Shown: piece after piece, positions 42,442 through 51,098 of the stretch
How positions within the stretch are numbered: position 1 is the stretch's first letter
Layout of the letters: each line of letters opens with the position of its first letter
DNA from: Caryophanales bacterium UBA3620
GTDB lineage: Bacteria > Bacillota_I > Bacilli_A > RF39 > UBA660
Assembly: GCA_002375205.1 (NCBI GenBank)
Contig: DFLL01000040.1
Coordinates: 1-58,383 of the forward strand
Direction of reading: 5' to 3'
Length of the DNA: 58,383 nucleotides
The notes under the pieces: model-generated
Database searches by the model: none
What the model saw: the letters and a program-made list of their open reading frames with translations, nothing else
What the model was told of the DNA's origin: nothing
Translations under genes and position numbers: made by a program

Positions 42442-43026
42442 TTATTCCTTTATTTCTTCCACAATACTAGCAGTCCCCTCAAATAAATACTCATATATAG
42501 GATTATCAGTATTACTTTGATTCCAATACAATATAGCCTTTTCTTTCTTTTTATTTAAAGAAATACTCTCTCTTAATATGTAATTAGCATCACCTTTAAA
42601 TATTTTACCAGTTAATTCTAATTTAAATATTCGATATTCTTTTTTATTAGTTCTATTAAATATATCTATCCAGGTAGATAATTCTTCTAGTGATTTAGTA
42701 ACAAATAAACATTTTAATCTAGAAGGTAAATCTATATTAATTTCTTTTCTGACTTCTTCAATAATTAATTCTCTTGTTATAAAAGCATCATTACTTATTG
42801 TCTTTAATACAGTATTTAAATCATTAATAGAATTAAAATTTAACTTTCTATTATTAAACATATTTAATAATATTTGATTAGCATCTAAATTATCATTATT
42901 CTTATATTCACTATCATAGATACTATAATAAAAATAATTATATTTATCAGTAGTAATTATATCTCCAATATTTAATTCATTATTAGTACATATATGATAA
43001 TAATATTCTTTATTTACTTCTTTCAA
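42442..43026 (-). CDS. DUF2441-like protein paired with an HTH regulator
   Basis: 194 aa. The pattern YYYHICTNNELNIGDII, IIEEVRKEINIDLPSRLKCLFVT (in two pieces) and YWNQSNTD...EYLFEGTASIVEEI follows the DUF2441 family, which I believe has an ADP-ribosyltransferase-like fold; that is from memory of the family and not shown here. The start is a TTG at 43026 with AAGGT upstream; the longer frame also begins with TTG but has no site. The tight pairing with an XRE gene makes a toxin or stress-effector role plausible. Confidence 0.55.
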   Translation of the reverse strand: MKEVNKEYYYHICTNNELNIGDIITTDKYNYFYYSIYDSEYKNNDNLDANQILLNMFNNRKLNFNSINDLNTVLKTISNDAFITRELIIEEVRKEINIDLPSRLKCLFVTKSLEELSTWIDIFNRTNKKEYRIFKLELTGKIFKGDANYILRESISLNKKKEKAILYWNQSNTDNPIYEYLFEGTASIVEEIKE

Positions 43027-43128
43027 AGTACTACCTTCTTTCAATAGTTATTATAGCAAAATAATATATAAATAACTAGATTTTTTTAGGTATATTTGCT
43101 ACAATTAAGATAGATAGGTGATTGATAA

Positions 43129-45765
43129 ATGGAAACTATACTAAAAAATAATGCTGAACTAATAAGTGATACTCAAATTTATGAAAATTTAAGAAGAACT
43201 TCTAAAAAGGGATTAATATCATTAATTAATAAAAATCAATTAATCGACTTAGCACTAAAATATTTTGGTGTTTATGATGATAATCATACTTTAATGGGAT
43301 ATACTTGTCCTTATAGTGGAAGACTTATTACTGATTTTTCAGAGTTAGAATTAGAGCATATAATACCAATATCATCTAATGGTGGTACTGCTTTATTTAA
43401 TTGTATTCCAGCATCAAAAGAAGTTAACGGGTTCAGAGAAAAAAGTAACAAAAATCTAATTGAATGGTGGGCAAATAGTAAATATTGGGATAGTGATGCT
43501 CCAAAAAGATTAGAAAAATTAGTTAATTATATTCTAGATGGATATAAAATTGTTTTTAAAGAATATACAGCAGAAGAAGTGGAAACATCATATTTATCTA
43601 TGAACATCAATGGTAATATTCTAAAAGATGATGATGATTTAACAATTGGTAAATTGAAAAAGAAGAAAATTGATAAAGAAAGAAAAATTCAATCCTATCT
43701 AGGATTCTTAAATCAATGTATTGCTCAATTGAATAATAACAATATTGATACAAATCAAATAAGTGACAAAATAGAAAGTCTTGAAGCAAACAATATTTTT
43801 CAGGATATTGATAGATATACATTATTCCAAAATATTTTACAAAAATGTATTAAAGAGAGAATTAATGAAAATGACAGAAGTTATTTAAGATATTCATTAA
43901 ACCTTGACATAATGAAACTAATGAAATCTATATCTTCTAGTAATAAGGGTGAAATTTATAATGAAATAAGCAATAGACTTACAAATATAGAAACCTTATT
44001 AAATAAAAATAATCTTAGTTTAATCGACTATTTTGAAAGTTTAACCGATATCTCTGACAATAATATTATTTATAAAAACATTTCAGAGATTAGTGATGAA
44101 AATATAAATATATTTATAAAAAAAATAAAAGTTGTTTTTTCATCAAAAGTAAATATTTTTATTGAAATGCTTAATAATGGTAATAGCAATGTATTAATGT
44201 ATAGAAATAATGAAACTTTTAATGGGCATCCTAATATTCCTATTGGAACTTTTTGGAGTCATAATCGCACCTTTATATTATCCAAGCTTAATGATAGTGA
44301 TATTGTTGCAAAGCAATTAATTAATGAGTGGAATTTTAGTAATGATTTGGAAGCAAAAACTAAGGTTTTTATTGAAATGCTTAATAATGGTAATAGCAAT
44401 ATATTAATGAAAAGAAATAATGAAACTTTTAATAGACATCCTAATATTCCTATTGGAAAGTTTTGGGAAACTAATCGTGACTTCATAGTGTCTAAACTTA
44501 AAGATAGTGATACTGTTGCAAAGAAAATAATTAGCGAGTGGAATTTTAGTAATGATTTGGAAGCAAAAACTAAGGTTTTTATTGAAATGCTTAATAATGG
44601 TAATAGCAATATATTAATGAAAGGAAATAATGAAACTTTTAATAGACATCCTAATATTCCTATTGGACAGTTTTGGAGTTCTAATCGCGAGTTCATAGTG
44701 TCCAAACTTATAGATAGTGATACTGTTGCAAAGAAATTAATTAATGAGTGGAACTTTAGTAATGATTTGGAAGCAAAAACTAAGGTTTTTATTGAAATGC
44801 TTAATGATGGTAATAGCAATATATTAATGCAAAGAAATAATGAAACTTTTAATGGGCATCCTAATATTCCTATTGGATCTTTTTGGAGTAATAATCGTAA
44901 TTTTATAGTGTCTGAACTTAAAGATAGTGATACTGTTGCAAAACAATTAATTAATGAATGGAATTTTAGTAATGATTTAGAAGCAAAAGCTAAGGTTTTT
45001 ATTGAAATGCTTAATGATGGTAATAGCAATATATTAATACAAAAAAACAATGAAACTTTTAAAGGACATCCTAATATTCCTATTGGACAGTTTTGGAGTA
45101 CTAATCGCGACTTCATAGTGTCTAAACTTAAAGATAGTGATACTGTTGCAAAACAATTAATTAATGAATGGAATTTTAGTAATGATTTAGAAGCAAAAAC
45201 TAAGGTTTTTATTGAAATGCTTAATGATGGTAATAGCAATATATTAATACAAAAAAACAATGAAACTTTTAATGGGCATCCTAATATTCCTATTGGATTC
45301 TTTTGGAGTAATAATCGCCCCTTTATATTATCCAAGCTTAATGATAGTGATATTGTTGCAAAGCAATTAATTAATGAGTGGAATTTTAGTAATGATTTGG
45401 AAGCAAAAACTAAGGTTTTTATTGAAATGCTTAATAATGGTAATAGCAATATATTAATGAAAGGAAATAATGAAACTTTTAATAGACATCCTAATATTCC
45501 TATTGGACAGTTTTGGAGAACTAATCGTGATTTTATATTATCCAAACTTTTTATTGTATTAAAAGATAATGCTTTTCATGATAAGGCACGTCAAACTGTA
45601 TTAAATTATTATAAAGTAAACAGTATTGAAGAATATTATCAAAAGCAAGAAGCCAAAAAGAAAAAATCATCTGAGGTAAAAAAGTTAAGAAAAATAAAAG
45701 CAGAACTAGAAAATTATCAAGATTCATTAGAAATTGATCAAAAGGATAATAGAAAGAGAGCATAA
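43129..45765 (+). CDS. HNH endonuclease-like protein with seven 70-aa tandem repeats
   Basis: 878 aa. The N-terminal about 110 residues contain an HNH-type motif: YTCPYSG, then ELEHIIPISSNGGTALFNC with His77, and ASKEVNGFREKSN. A helical region follows (about 150-335). Residues 341 to about 807 are six full and one partial copies of a 70-residue repeat (210 bp), with consensus pieces FIEMLNNGNSNIL, NNETF, HPNIPIG, FW, NR and EWNFSNDLEAKT. The pattern (Gly-Asn near the start, IG-x-FW-xx-NR, W-N-F) recalls helicase-associated (HA) repeats. The C-terminus is basic and coiled. It heads a plus-strand operon of uncharacterised genes. Function unknown: nuclease with a modular binding domain is the inference. 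Confidence 0.75.
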   Translation: METILKNNAELISDTQIYENLRRTSKKGLISLINKNQLIDLALKYFGVYDDNHTLMGYTCPYSGRLITDFSELELEHIIPISSNGGTALFNCIPASKEVNGFREKSNKNLIEWWANSKYWDSDAPKRLEKLVNYILDGYKIVFKEYTAEEVETSYLSMNINGNILKDDDDLTIGKLKKKKIDKERKIQSYLGFLNQCIAQLNNNNIDTNQISDKIESLEANNIFQDIDRYTLFQNILQKCIKERINENDRSYLRYSLNLDIMKLMKSISSSNKGEIYNEISNRLTNIETLLNKNNLSLIDYFESLTDISDNNIIYKNISEISDENINIFIKKIKVVFSSKVNIFIEMLNNGNSNVLMYRNNETFNGHPNIPIGTFWSHNRTFILSKLNDSDIVAKQLINEWNFSNDLEAKTKVFIEMLNNGNSNILMKRNNETFNRHPNIPIGKFWETNRDFIVSKLKDSDTVAKKIISEWNFSNDLEAKTKVFIEMLNNGNSNILMKGNNETFNRHPNIPIGQFWSSNREFIVSKLIDSDTVAKKLINEWNFSNDLEAKTKVFIEMLNDGNSNILMQRNNETFNGHPNIPIGSFWSNNRNFIVSELKDSDTVAKQLINEWNFSNDLEAKAKVFIEMLNDGNSNILIQKNNETFKGHPNIPIGQFWSTNRDFIVSKLKDSDTVAKQLINEWNFSNDLEAKTKVFIEMLNDGNSNILIQKNNETFNGHPNIPIGFFWSNNRPFILSKLNDSDIVAKQLINEWNFSNDLEAKTKVFIEMLNNGNSNILMKGNNETFNRHPNIPIGQFWRTNRDFILSKLFIVLKDNAFHDKARQTVLNYYKVNSIEEYYQKQEAKKKKSSEVKKLRKIKAELENYQDSLEIDQKDNRKRA
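44149..45549 (+). repeat. Seven 210-bp tandem repeats in the HNH gene
   Basis: Units begin every 210 bases from 44149; the seventh is cut after about 140 bases. Most bases are identical among units. Differences cluster at the residue after PIG (Thr, Lys, Gln, Ser, Gln, Phe, Gln), in the two residues after FW, in the residue after NR (Thr, Asp, Glu, Asn, Asp, Pro, Asp) and after ILM/ILI. Unit 6 joins a unit-5-like front to a unit-1-like back, and unit 7 starts like unit 3. Confidence 0.95.
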
Positions 45766-45767
45766 TT

Positions 45768-45968
45768 ATGGAGAATAATATTTATAATTTAGATGATTAT
45801 TATAAAGCATTAAAATTACAGGATGATTATGAAAAAGATGTTATTGATGAAGATGAAATATCTTTAGAAGAATATGATGAATTAATTAAACTTTATAAAA
45901 TACAGATAAGAAAACTTGCTGATGATATTAATTATAGGATTAAATTATTACAAAGAGGTGATAAGTAA
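45768..45968 (+). CDS. Small acidic coiled protein, 66 aa
   Basis: Not recognised. Highly charged (DDYEKDVIDEDEISLEEYDE), predicted helical, no membrane segment. It starts two bases after the HNH gene and its stop overlaps the next ATG (TAATG), so it belongs to the same operon. An antitoxin-like or adaptor role would fit size and charge, but nothing proves it. Confidence 0.65.
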   Translation: MENNIYNLDDYYKALKLQDDYEKDVIDEDEISLEEYDELIKLYKIQIRKLADDINYRIKLLQRGDK

Positions 45969-46420
45969 TGTTAGAAAGTGTTTATTATTATTTAAAAGAA
46001 TTTGGATTTAATGATAAAGAAATTGATTTTTTTGAAGATGAAAATGAGGATATGTTTTCTACTAATAACATTGAAATAGAAAAGAATATTAATTTTTTAT
46101 TTGAAAAAGGATTAGAACATGAAGAAGTACTTGATGTTATTAGAAAAAATCCTGATATGCTTACTGTTAAAAATAATAGATTGGAAGCTTATGACAAGAT
46201 ATTTAATAATGAATTAGATATGGATAATGATATGATTAAAAAATTAATTATATCTTACCCTGATACTTATGTAGAAAGCCCTATTGATTTACAAAATATT
46301 ATTAATTATTTAAAAGAAAAAAAATATGATAAAGAATATATTAAAAATTTAATAATTGATAATCCTAAAATTATTAGTATGGATTTATCTGAATTTGAAA
46401 AAGAAATAATACTTAAATAG
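45968..46420 (+). CDS. mTERF-like helical repeat protein, 150 aa
   Basis: The sequence shows two to three repeats of about 35 residues with the pattern L-(x)-xxG-x-xxEx-xxxVIxxNPDML, as in NINFLFEKGLEHEEVLDVI-RKNPDML and NYLKEKKYDKEYIKNLI-IDNPKII. This resembles the mTERF fold, whose helical repeats bind nucleic acids in mitochondria and plastids. The similarity is by pattern only. GAGGTGATAAGT precedes the ATG, which overlaps the previous stop. Third gene of the HNH operon. Confidence 0.55.
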   Translation: MLESVYYYLKEFGFNDKEIDFFEDENEDMFSTNNIEIEKNINFLFEKGLEHEEVLDVIRKNPDMLTVKNNRLEAYDKIFNNELDMDNDMIKKLIISYPDTYVESPIDLQNIINYLKEKKYDKEYIKNLIIDNPKIISMDLSEFEKEIILK

Positions 46421-46428
46421 GAGTTATT

Positions 46429-47421
46429 ATGAAAAGAGAATTATTTGAGAAAAGAAAAGAAGAATTTAAGAAAATTGTTTTAGAAGAAGGTAATTTGCCT
46501 AAAGTTGGTATGCGTAAATTTTCTGATAGAGATGACGCTAGAATATGGTTTAACAAGATATATAATTCAAGTTTGTTTAAAGATTTTATTGGTGAAATAA
46601 ATAATATTTTAAGTAATTATGGATTAATGGTATTAGATGATAAAGCTAAAGAGGAAGAATTTCTTGAGACAATTAATATAATTGGAAGAATACCTTTTAA
46701 AGGTGAATTATATTTTTCTGACAATGATGAAATGTATATGTGGTATTTTAATCATAAAGTTAAAAATCCTTCTTTTGAAACTATAGTACACAATAATTTA
46801 AAAGAATATCAAGATTTTGATTTAGCTACTGAATGGTCTAATATAAAAAAAGAGTTTATCTATACAATTAAATTAATAAAAAGAATACCAGAACATGGAG
46901 AGTGTTTTACACAAAATGGTATTGATATTAGGGTAATATATGATAAACTTCAAACTTTTGATCCGCAGTTTATAGAAAAATTATTGTTACATCTTCAAAC
47001 ATATAATAAAAAGGGTTTATCTTCTGAAGATAGAGAAAAAGAATTTTTAGAATGTGTATCAAAATTAGGTTATATACCATTTCTTCAAGAAGCAAGATTC
47101 TCTGATAAAACAGATATGTTTACTTGGTATAATAAATATAGGTTAAAGATAGTTAATTTTGAATTAGAAGTACAAAGAAGAATAAAAGTAGATAAGCCAA
47201 TTAGAAAAATTAATATATATTTGGTTCCAAATTTTAAAACTAGAGGTGGAAAGTTTTATACAGTATGTTCTAATGAAGGTGAAATTTTAGATTTATCTGG
47301 AATATTCACATATGAAGAAATGAAAGAAAAGGATAATACTTTTGCTAAAAGGGGCGGAATTATCTTAAAACAAGATGAAGAATTAGATACTGTAAATATT
47401 GTGAAAGGAAAAATTAAATAA
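46429..47421 (+). CDS. Protein with four about 65-aa internal repeats
   Basis: 330 aa. Four diverged repeats are visible at about residues 8-60, 75-128, 140-193 and 204-255. They share EF-x(6)-G-x-IP-x-x-GE-x-x-FSD-x-x-DM-x-x-WY, then a gap and F-E. This resembles the helicase-associated type of DNA-binding repeat. The C-terminal 70 residues (KINIYLVPNFKTRGGKFYTVCS) are a separate beta-rich part. GGAG precedes the ATG and the stop overlaps the next start. Not assigned to a named family; a nucleic-acid-binding role is inferred. Confidence 0.6.
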   Translation: MKRELFEKRKEEFKKIVLEEGNLPKVGMRKFSDRDDARIWFNKIYNSSLFKDFIGEINNILSNYGLMVLDDKAKEEEFLETINIIGRIPFKGELYFSDNDEMYMWYFNHKVKNPSFETIVHNNLKEYQDFDLATEWSNIKKEFIYTIKLIKRIPEHGECFTQNGIDIRVIYDKLQTFDPQFIEKLLLHLQTYNKKGLSSEDREKEFLECVSKLGYIPFLQEARFSDKTDMFTWYNKYRLKIVNFELEVQRRIKVDKPIRKINIYLVPNFKTRGGKFYTVCSNEGEILDLSGIFTYEEMKEKDNTFAKRGGIILKQDEELDTVNIVKGKIK

Positions 47422-47699
47422 TGAAAATAAATGCATTAGATAATAATGGTAAATCTAAAGAATATGATGTTATTCTTACTTACTATAGCGATGAATATAA
47501 TAAGAACTATATTGTTTATACTGATGATGTCTATAATGACAAAGAGGAACTAAATATATATATTAATGAATATACTGATAATCCGGAAGTGATTTCTAAA
47601 CCTATTCAAGATAAAGCTGAATATACAAAAGTAAAGACTGCTGTTAATGAATTACTTTTAATTATGAAAAATGAAAGTGATAAATTGGAAACAAATTAA
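47421..47699 (+). CDS. DUF1292-like small protein, 92 aa
   Basis: The stretch KEYDVILTYYSDEYNKNYIVY followed by an acidic tail has the pattern of the DUF1292 (YrzB) family, small soluble proteins of unknown role common in Bacilli. It overlaps the previous stop by one base (TAATG) and has no separate strong ribosome-binding site, so its translation is probably coupled. Confidence 0.6.
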   Translation: MKINALDNNGKSKEYDVILTYYSDEYNKNYIVYTDDVYNDKEELNIYINEYTDNPEVISKPIQDKAEYTKVKTAVNELLLIMKNESDKLETN

Positions 47700-47720
47700 T
47701 AAAGGAATGGTATTTACATC

Positions 47721-48353
47721 ATGAAAATAGTAAATAAAGTGAATAGAAGTAATATAAATAGCCTTCTAGTTAACGAAGGTCAGAGTAAAATGAGTGAATC
47801 TATGATAGAATTTGCTAAGTCTATACCTGAAATAAATAAAGTAGAGGATTTAAAAGTATTAGATAGATTGTTTTATGAATATTTTACAAGAGATAAGAAT
47901 ACTAAAAAATTTGAATCTATTGCAGAACAAATTTTTGATAGAAAAACTTTTTCTGGATGTTCTGATATAGGATTAGCTATATCTCCACTACTTAGACATA
48001 AGGGGATACCTACCGTATATGTTGAAAGTGCTAGTATAGAATGGATAAAAGATATACAAGAAGATAATGAAAATAAAGAACTAATGAAAGGACATATCTT
48101 TTTAGAAATATACTTAAATAACAAATGGTACTTATATGATCCTACTTTTCATTTGGTATATGATAATTATGATTATAATAATTTATGCCTACCAAGAAAT
48201 TATTATGTATTTGCTAAAGCAATGAATTCATTTGATTTAGATGTACATAGTGTTAAAGATGAAAAAGAATTAGCTACTAATGTACTTAAAGATTTTGATA
48301 TTTCAACTTACACTAATCCAAATTATAAAGAATATAATTTGAAAAAAAAATAA
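47721..48353 (+). CDS. Transglutaminase-like cysteine protease-fold protein
   Basis: 210 aa. A transglutaminase-type core is visible: Cys in FSGCSDIGLAISPLLRHKGI, then His in GHIFLEIYLNNKWYLYDPT with the Asp of YDPT, the usual Cys-His-Asp order. The segment GIPTVYVE between them fits the family. No signal peptide, so it is cytoplasmic. AAAGGAATGG lies upstream. Last gene of the accessory operon; the target bond is unknown. Confidence 0.75.
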   Translation: MKIVNKVNRSNINSLLVNEGQSKMSESMIEFAKSIPEINKVEDLKVLDRLFYEYFTRDKNTKKFESIAEQIFDRKTFSGCSDIGLAISPLLRHKGIPTVYVESASIEWIKDIQEDNENKELMKGHIFLEIYLNNKWYLYDPTFHLVYDNYDYNNLCLPRNYYVFAKAMNSFDLDVHSVKDEKELATNVLKDFDISTYTNPNYKEYNLKKK

Positions 48354-48426
48354 ATAAGATGGTATCATACTTATCTAAATAAATGAATTAATCTTTAAAG
48401 TATGAATATTTTACATACTAGAGTTT

Positions 48427-48464
48427 AAAAGAAGATATTGATGAAAAAATATCTTCTTTTAATG
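48427..48464 (+). terminator. Terminator after the accessory operon
   Basis: Perfect 13-bp stem AAAAGAAGATATT/AATATCTTCTTTT with an eight-base loop, T-rich at its end. Confidence 0.8.
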
Positions 48465-48500
48465 TTAAAATAAATAAGAAAAAAAGAGATGGTTTTATTA

Positions 48501-48529
48501 TTTACTTTTAGAGTAATTTATTATACAAT
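48501..48529 (+). promoter_or_regulatory. dnaB-dnaI promoter
   Basis: TTTACT, 17 bases, TACAAT, 21 bases before the dnaB ATG. Confidence 0.55.
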
Positions 48530-48550
48530 TATCTTAAGGAAAGGGATATT

Positions 48551-49840
48551 ATGGAGAGATATACACTACTGCCTGCGGACTCTTATGTTGTTATTAATAA
48601 GACTATTCTTCATGATGAAGATAGAAAGATACTTACTAATTTATATCTTCCTGTAATAGGTACTGATGCTATTATGCTATATTTCTCTTTATGGTCTGAT
48701 TTAGATAATAGTGAGATTATTAGTAATGATTATTCTCATCAAAAACTAGTATCTAATCTTAGAATGACGATTAGTGAAATAGAGACGGTGAGACATAAAC
48801 TAGAGGCTATTGGTCTTATTAAAACTCTTGTTAAAGAAGGTAATACGAATAGTTATATATATGAGTTATATTCTCCCGCTAGTGCCCATGAATTTTTATC
48901 CCATCCAATACTTAATATTGTACTATATAGTAACATAGGTAAGAATGAATATGATAATATTATTAAGGCTTTTAAATTACCTAGATTTAATACGAGTAAT
49001 TATATAGATATTACAAAGAATTTTAATGATGTATTTGAAAGTGTTAATATGACTTCTTATGATTTATCTCTAGAAGATATTCGTAAGTATAATAAATTAA
49101 AACTTAATATTAATAGTAATTTTGATTTTAATTTCTTAATTAGTTCAATGCCTAAAAATATTGATACCTCTAGAGTATTTACGAAAGAGATTAGAGAACT
49201 TATTATTAACTTATCTTTTATATATGATATTGATGCTGTTAAGATGTCAAATATTATTAAGGGATGTTTTAATGAAAGAGGTACGATTAATAAAGAAGAA
49301 CTTAGAAAGAGTGCAAGAAACTACTATCAATTTGATAATGGTGGAGTTCTTCCAACAATAATTGATAATAGTCAACCAGAGTATTTAAGGAAACCTATTG
49401 GTGATACTTCGAAAAGAGCTAAGATGATATATACATTTGAAACTATATCTCCAAGAGAATTTCTTATTAATTTAAATAAAGGTAGTGATCCTACGAGAAG
49501 AGATCTTAAACTAGTAGAGGATTTACTAATTGATTATAAATTAAAACCAGGAGTAGTTAATGTTCTTATTGACTATATGCTAAGTGTCAATGAAAAAAAA
49601 TTAACTAGAGGACTAGCAGAAACTTTGGCTGGAGAATGGCAAAGACTTGGTATTGAGACTGTTGAAGAAGCTATGAATGTATGTGAGAAAGAGTTTAAGA
49701 AAAGAAATAAAAAGTCTACGGTTAATAAAGATATTAAAAATGTAAAAACTCCTGATTGGTTTGATAAAGAAATATCTAAAAATAAAGTAAGTGATGGAGA
49801 AGAGAATCAATTAGAGGAACTTTTAAAGGAGTATAAATAA
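48551..49840 (+). CDS. dnaB: Replication initiation and membrane attachment protein DnaB
   Basis: 429 aa. Bacilli-type DnaB (not the helicase), a DnaD/DnaB-family protein that helps load the replicative helicase at oriC and restart sites. N-terminal winged-helix region (VINKTILHDEDRKILTNLYLPVIG) and C-terminal YxxxIxxxW-type DDBH2 region (around LAETLAGEWQRLGI) are recognisable. The stop overlaps the dnaI ATG (TAATG). In Bacillus the order is also dnaB-dnaI, there downstream of other genes. Confidence 0.92.
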   Translation: MERYTLLPADSYVVINKTILHDEDRKILTNLYLPVIGTDAIMLYFSLWSDLDNSEIISNDYSHQKLVSNLRMTISEIETVRHKLEAIGLIKTLVKEGNTNSYIYELYSPASAHEFLSHPILNIVLYSNIGKNEYDNIIKAFKLPRFNTSNYIDITKNFNDVFESVNMTSYDLSLEDIRKYNKLKLNINSNFDFNFLISSMPKNIDTSRVFTKEIRELIINLSFIYDIDAVKMSNIIKGCFNERGTINKEELRKSARNYYQFDNGGVLPTIIDNSQPEYLRKPIGDTSKRAKMIYTFETISPREFLINLNKGSDPTRRDLKLVEDLLIDYKLKPGVVNVLIDYMLSVNEKKLTRGLAETLAGEWQRLGIETVEEAMNVCEKEFKKRNKKSTVNKDIKNVKTPDWFDKEISKNKVSDGEENQLEELLKEYK

Positions 49841-50751
49841 TGAAAGGTGTTAAAGAGTTAATAAAAGAACAAAATAGATTTACTAATATTGAACTAGAGA
49901 AATACTTTGATGAAGAATTAAAAGATGATACTTTTAAAAAAGTTGTTAGTAAATGTAAACTTCCTAAAGAAGAACTAATTAAATATACTTCTTTATTTAA
50001 AGATAGTGCCTGTGAATTAAAAAGATGTAGTACTTGTAAAAATATCTTAGAATGTAAAAATAGTGTTACAGGACATGTCTATTATCCTAGTGTAGAAAAT
50101 GATAACATCGTATTTTCATATGTTTCTTGTAAATATAAGAAAAAATTAGATAAGGATAATAAGTATAAAGAAAATATAATATCTTTTGATATGCCAAGGG
50201 AGATAATGGATGCTTCGATGAAAGATATATATACTGATGATAAGAATAGATTAGAAGCGATTAAATGGCTTACGACTTTTATTAAAAAATATGAATCTGA
50301 TAATAATATAAAAGGATTATACTTGACAGGAAACTTTGGATGTGGTAAAACATATATAGTGGCTGCAACTTTTAATGAAATTGCTAAAAAGGGTAAAAAG
50401 GTAGCTATCGTATATTATCCGGAGTTTTTAAGAAGATTAAAAGAAAGCTTTTCTGATGACTATAAAGTGGTATTTGATAGTGTTAGAAAAAGTGACTTAT
50501 TACTTCTTGATGATATAGGAGCAGAGACTGTTACTAATTGGAATAGAGATGAAGTACTTGGTACAATCTTACAATATAGAATGCAAGAGAAGTTACCAAC
50601 ATTCTTTACATCTAATTTAACTATTAAAGAGCTAGAAGAACATTTAATTGGTAATGATATTGATGGTAAAGTTAAAGCTAGAAGAATAATAGAGAGAATT
50701 AAATATTTGACTGATAATATAGAAATGATTGCGGAAAATAGAAGAAAGTGA
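49840..50751 (+). CDS. dnaI: Helicase loader DnaI
   Basis: 303 aa AAA+ ATPase of the DnaC/DnaI family that loads the DnaC-type replicative helicase. The N-terminal part contains a Cys cluster (CKRCSTCKN-like: RCSTCKNILECK, SCKYKK) that binds zinc in B. subtilis DnaI and contacts the helicase. Walker A is GNFGCGKT, Walker B LLLDDIGAE, sensor TSNLT, and the C-terminal arginine finger region RRIIERI. Ends with TGA. Confidence 0.95.
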   Translation: MKGVKELIKEQNRFTNIELEKYFDEELKDDTFKKVVSKCKLPKEELIKYTSLFKDSACELKRCSTCKNILECKNSVTGHVYYPSVENDNIVFSYVSCKYKKKLDKDNKYKENIISFDMPREIMDASMKDIYTDDKNRLEAIKWLTTFIKKYESDNNIKGLYLTGNFGCGKTYIVAATFNEIAKKGKKVAIVYYPEFLRRLKESFSDDYKVVFDSVRKSDLLLLDDIGAETVTNWNRDEVLGTILQYRMQEKLPTFFTSNLTIKELEEHLIGNDIDGKVKARRIIERIKYLTDNIEMIAENRRK

Positions 50752-50760
50752 GGAATAAAA

Positions 50761-51072
50761 ATGGAGAAGAAAGATTACGGATTTAAATTTAATCCAGATG
50801 GTAGTAGTGAAACAATACTACACGATGCTAATAATGGTAATGCTAAAGTGGTTATTAAGGGTGATGATGGTGATCTTAAAATGCCAGAAAATTATACTTT
50901 AGCAAACAATTCTGCTGGGGCAAAAGTGAGAAAGATGTCAAAAGTAAAAGAATTTGCTACTGGTAACCCTAATGTCGGTAAAGGGTCTGCTGGATTTGTT
51001 GGTGTTATAACTCTTGCTATTATTATTGCTATAGTGGGAGCAGTTATTGCATTTTTTTCACTTAAATACTAA
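50761..51072 (+). CDS. Small tail-anchored membrane protein
   Basis: 103 aa. The first 75 residues are soluble and Gly/Asn/Lys-rich with no family resemblance; residues about 78-100 are a single membrane segment at the extreme C-terminus (VGVITLAIIIAIVGAVIAFF). GAGG lies upstream, nine bases after dnaI. It sits between dnaI and dnaE in the replication operon, so a link to membrane placement of replication is possible but unproven. Confidence 0.7.
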   Translation: MEKKDYGFKFNPDGSSETILHDANNGNAKVVIKGDDGDLKMPENYTLANNSAGAKVRKMSKVKEFATGNPNVGKGSAGFVGVITLAIIIAIVGAVIAFFSLKY

Positions 51073-51098
51073 TTTATTTATACAAGGAGGGGTAGCCT

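Noticed and set aside
44259..45545. Long open frame on the minus strand through the 210-bp repeats
   Set aside because: It is a shadow of the repeat structure: a stop-free antisense frame is copied with every unit. No ribosome-binding site and a Leu/Ser-rich artificial sequence.
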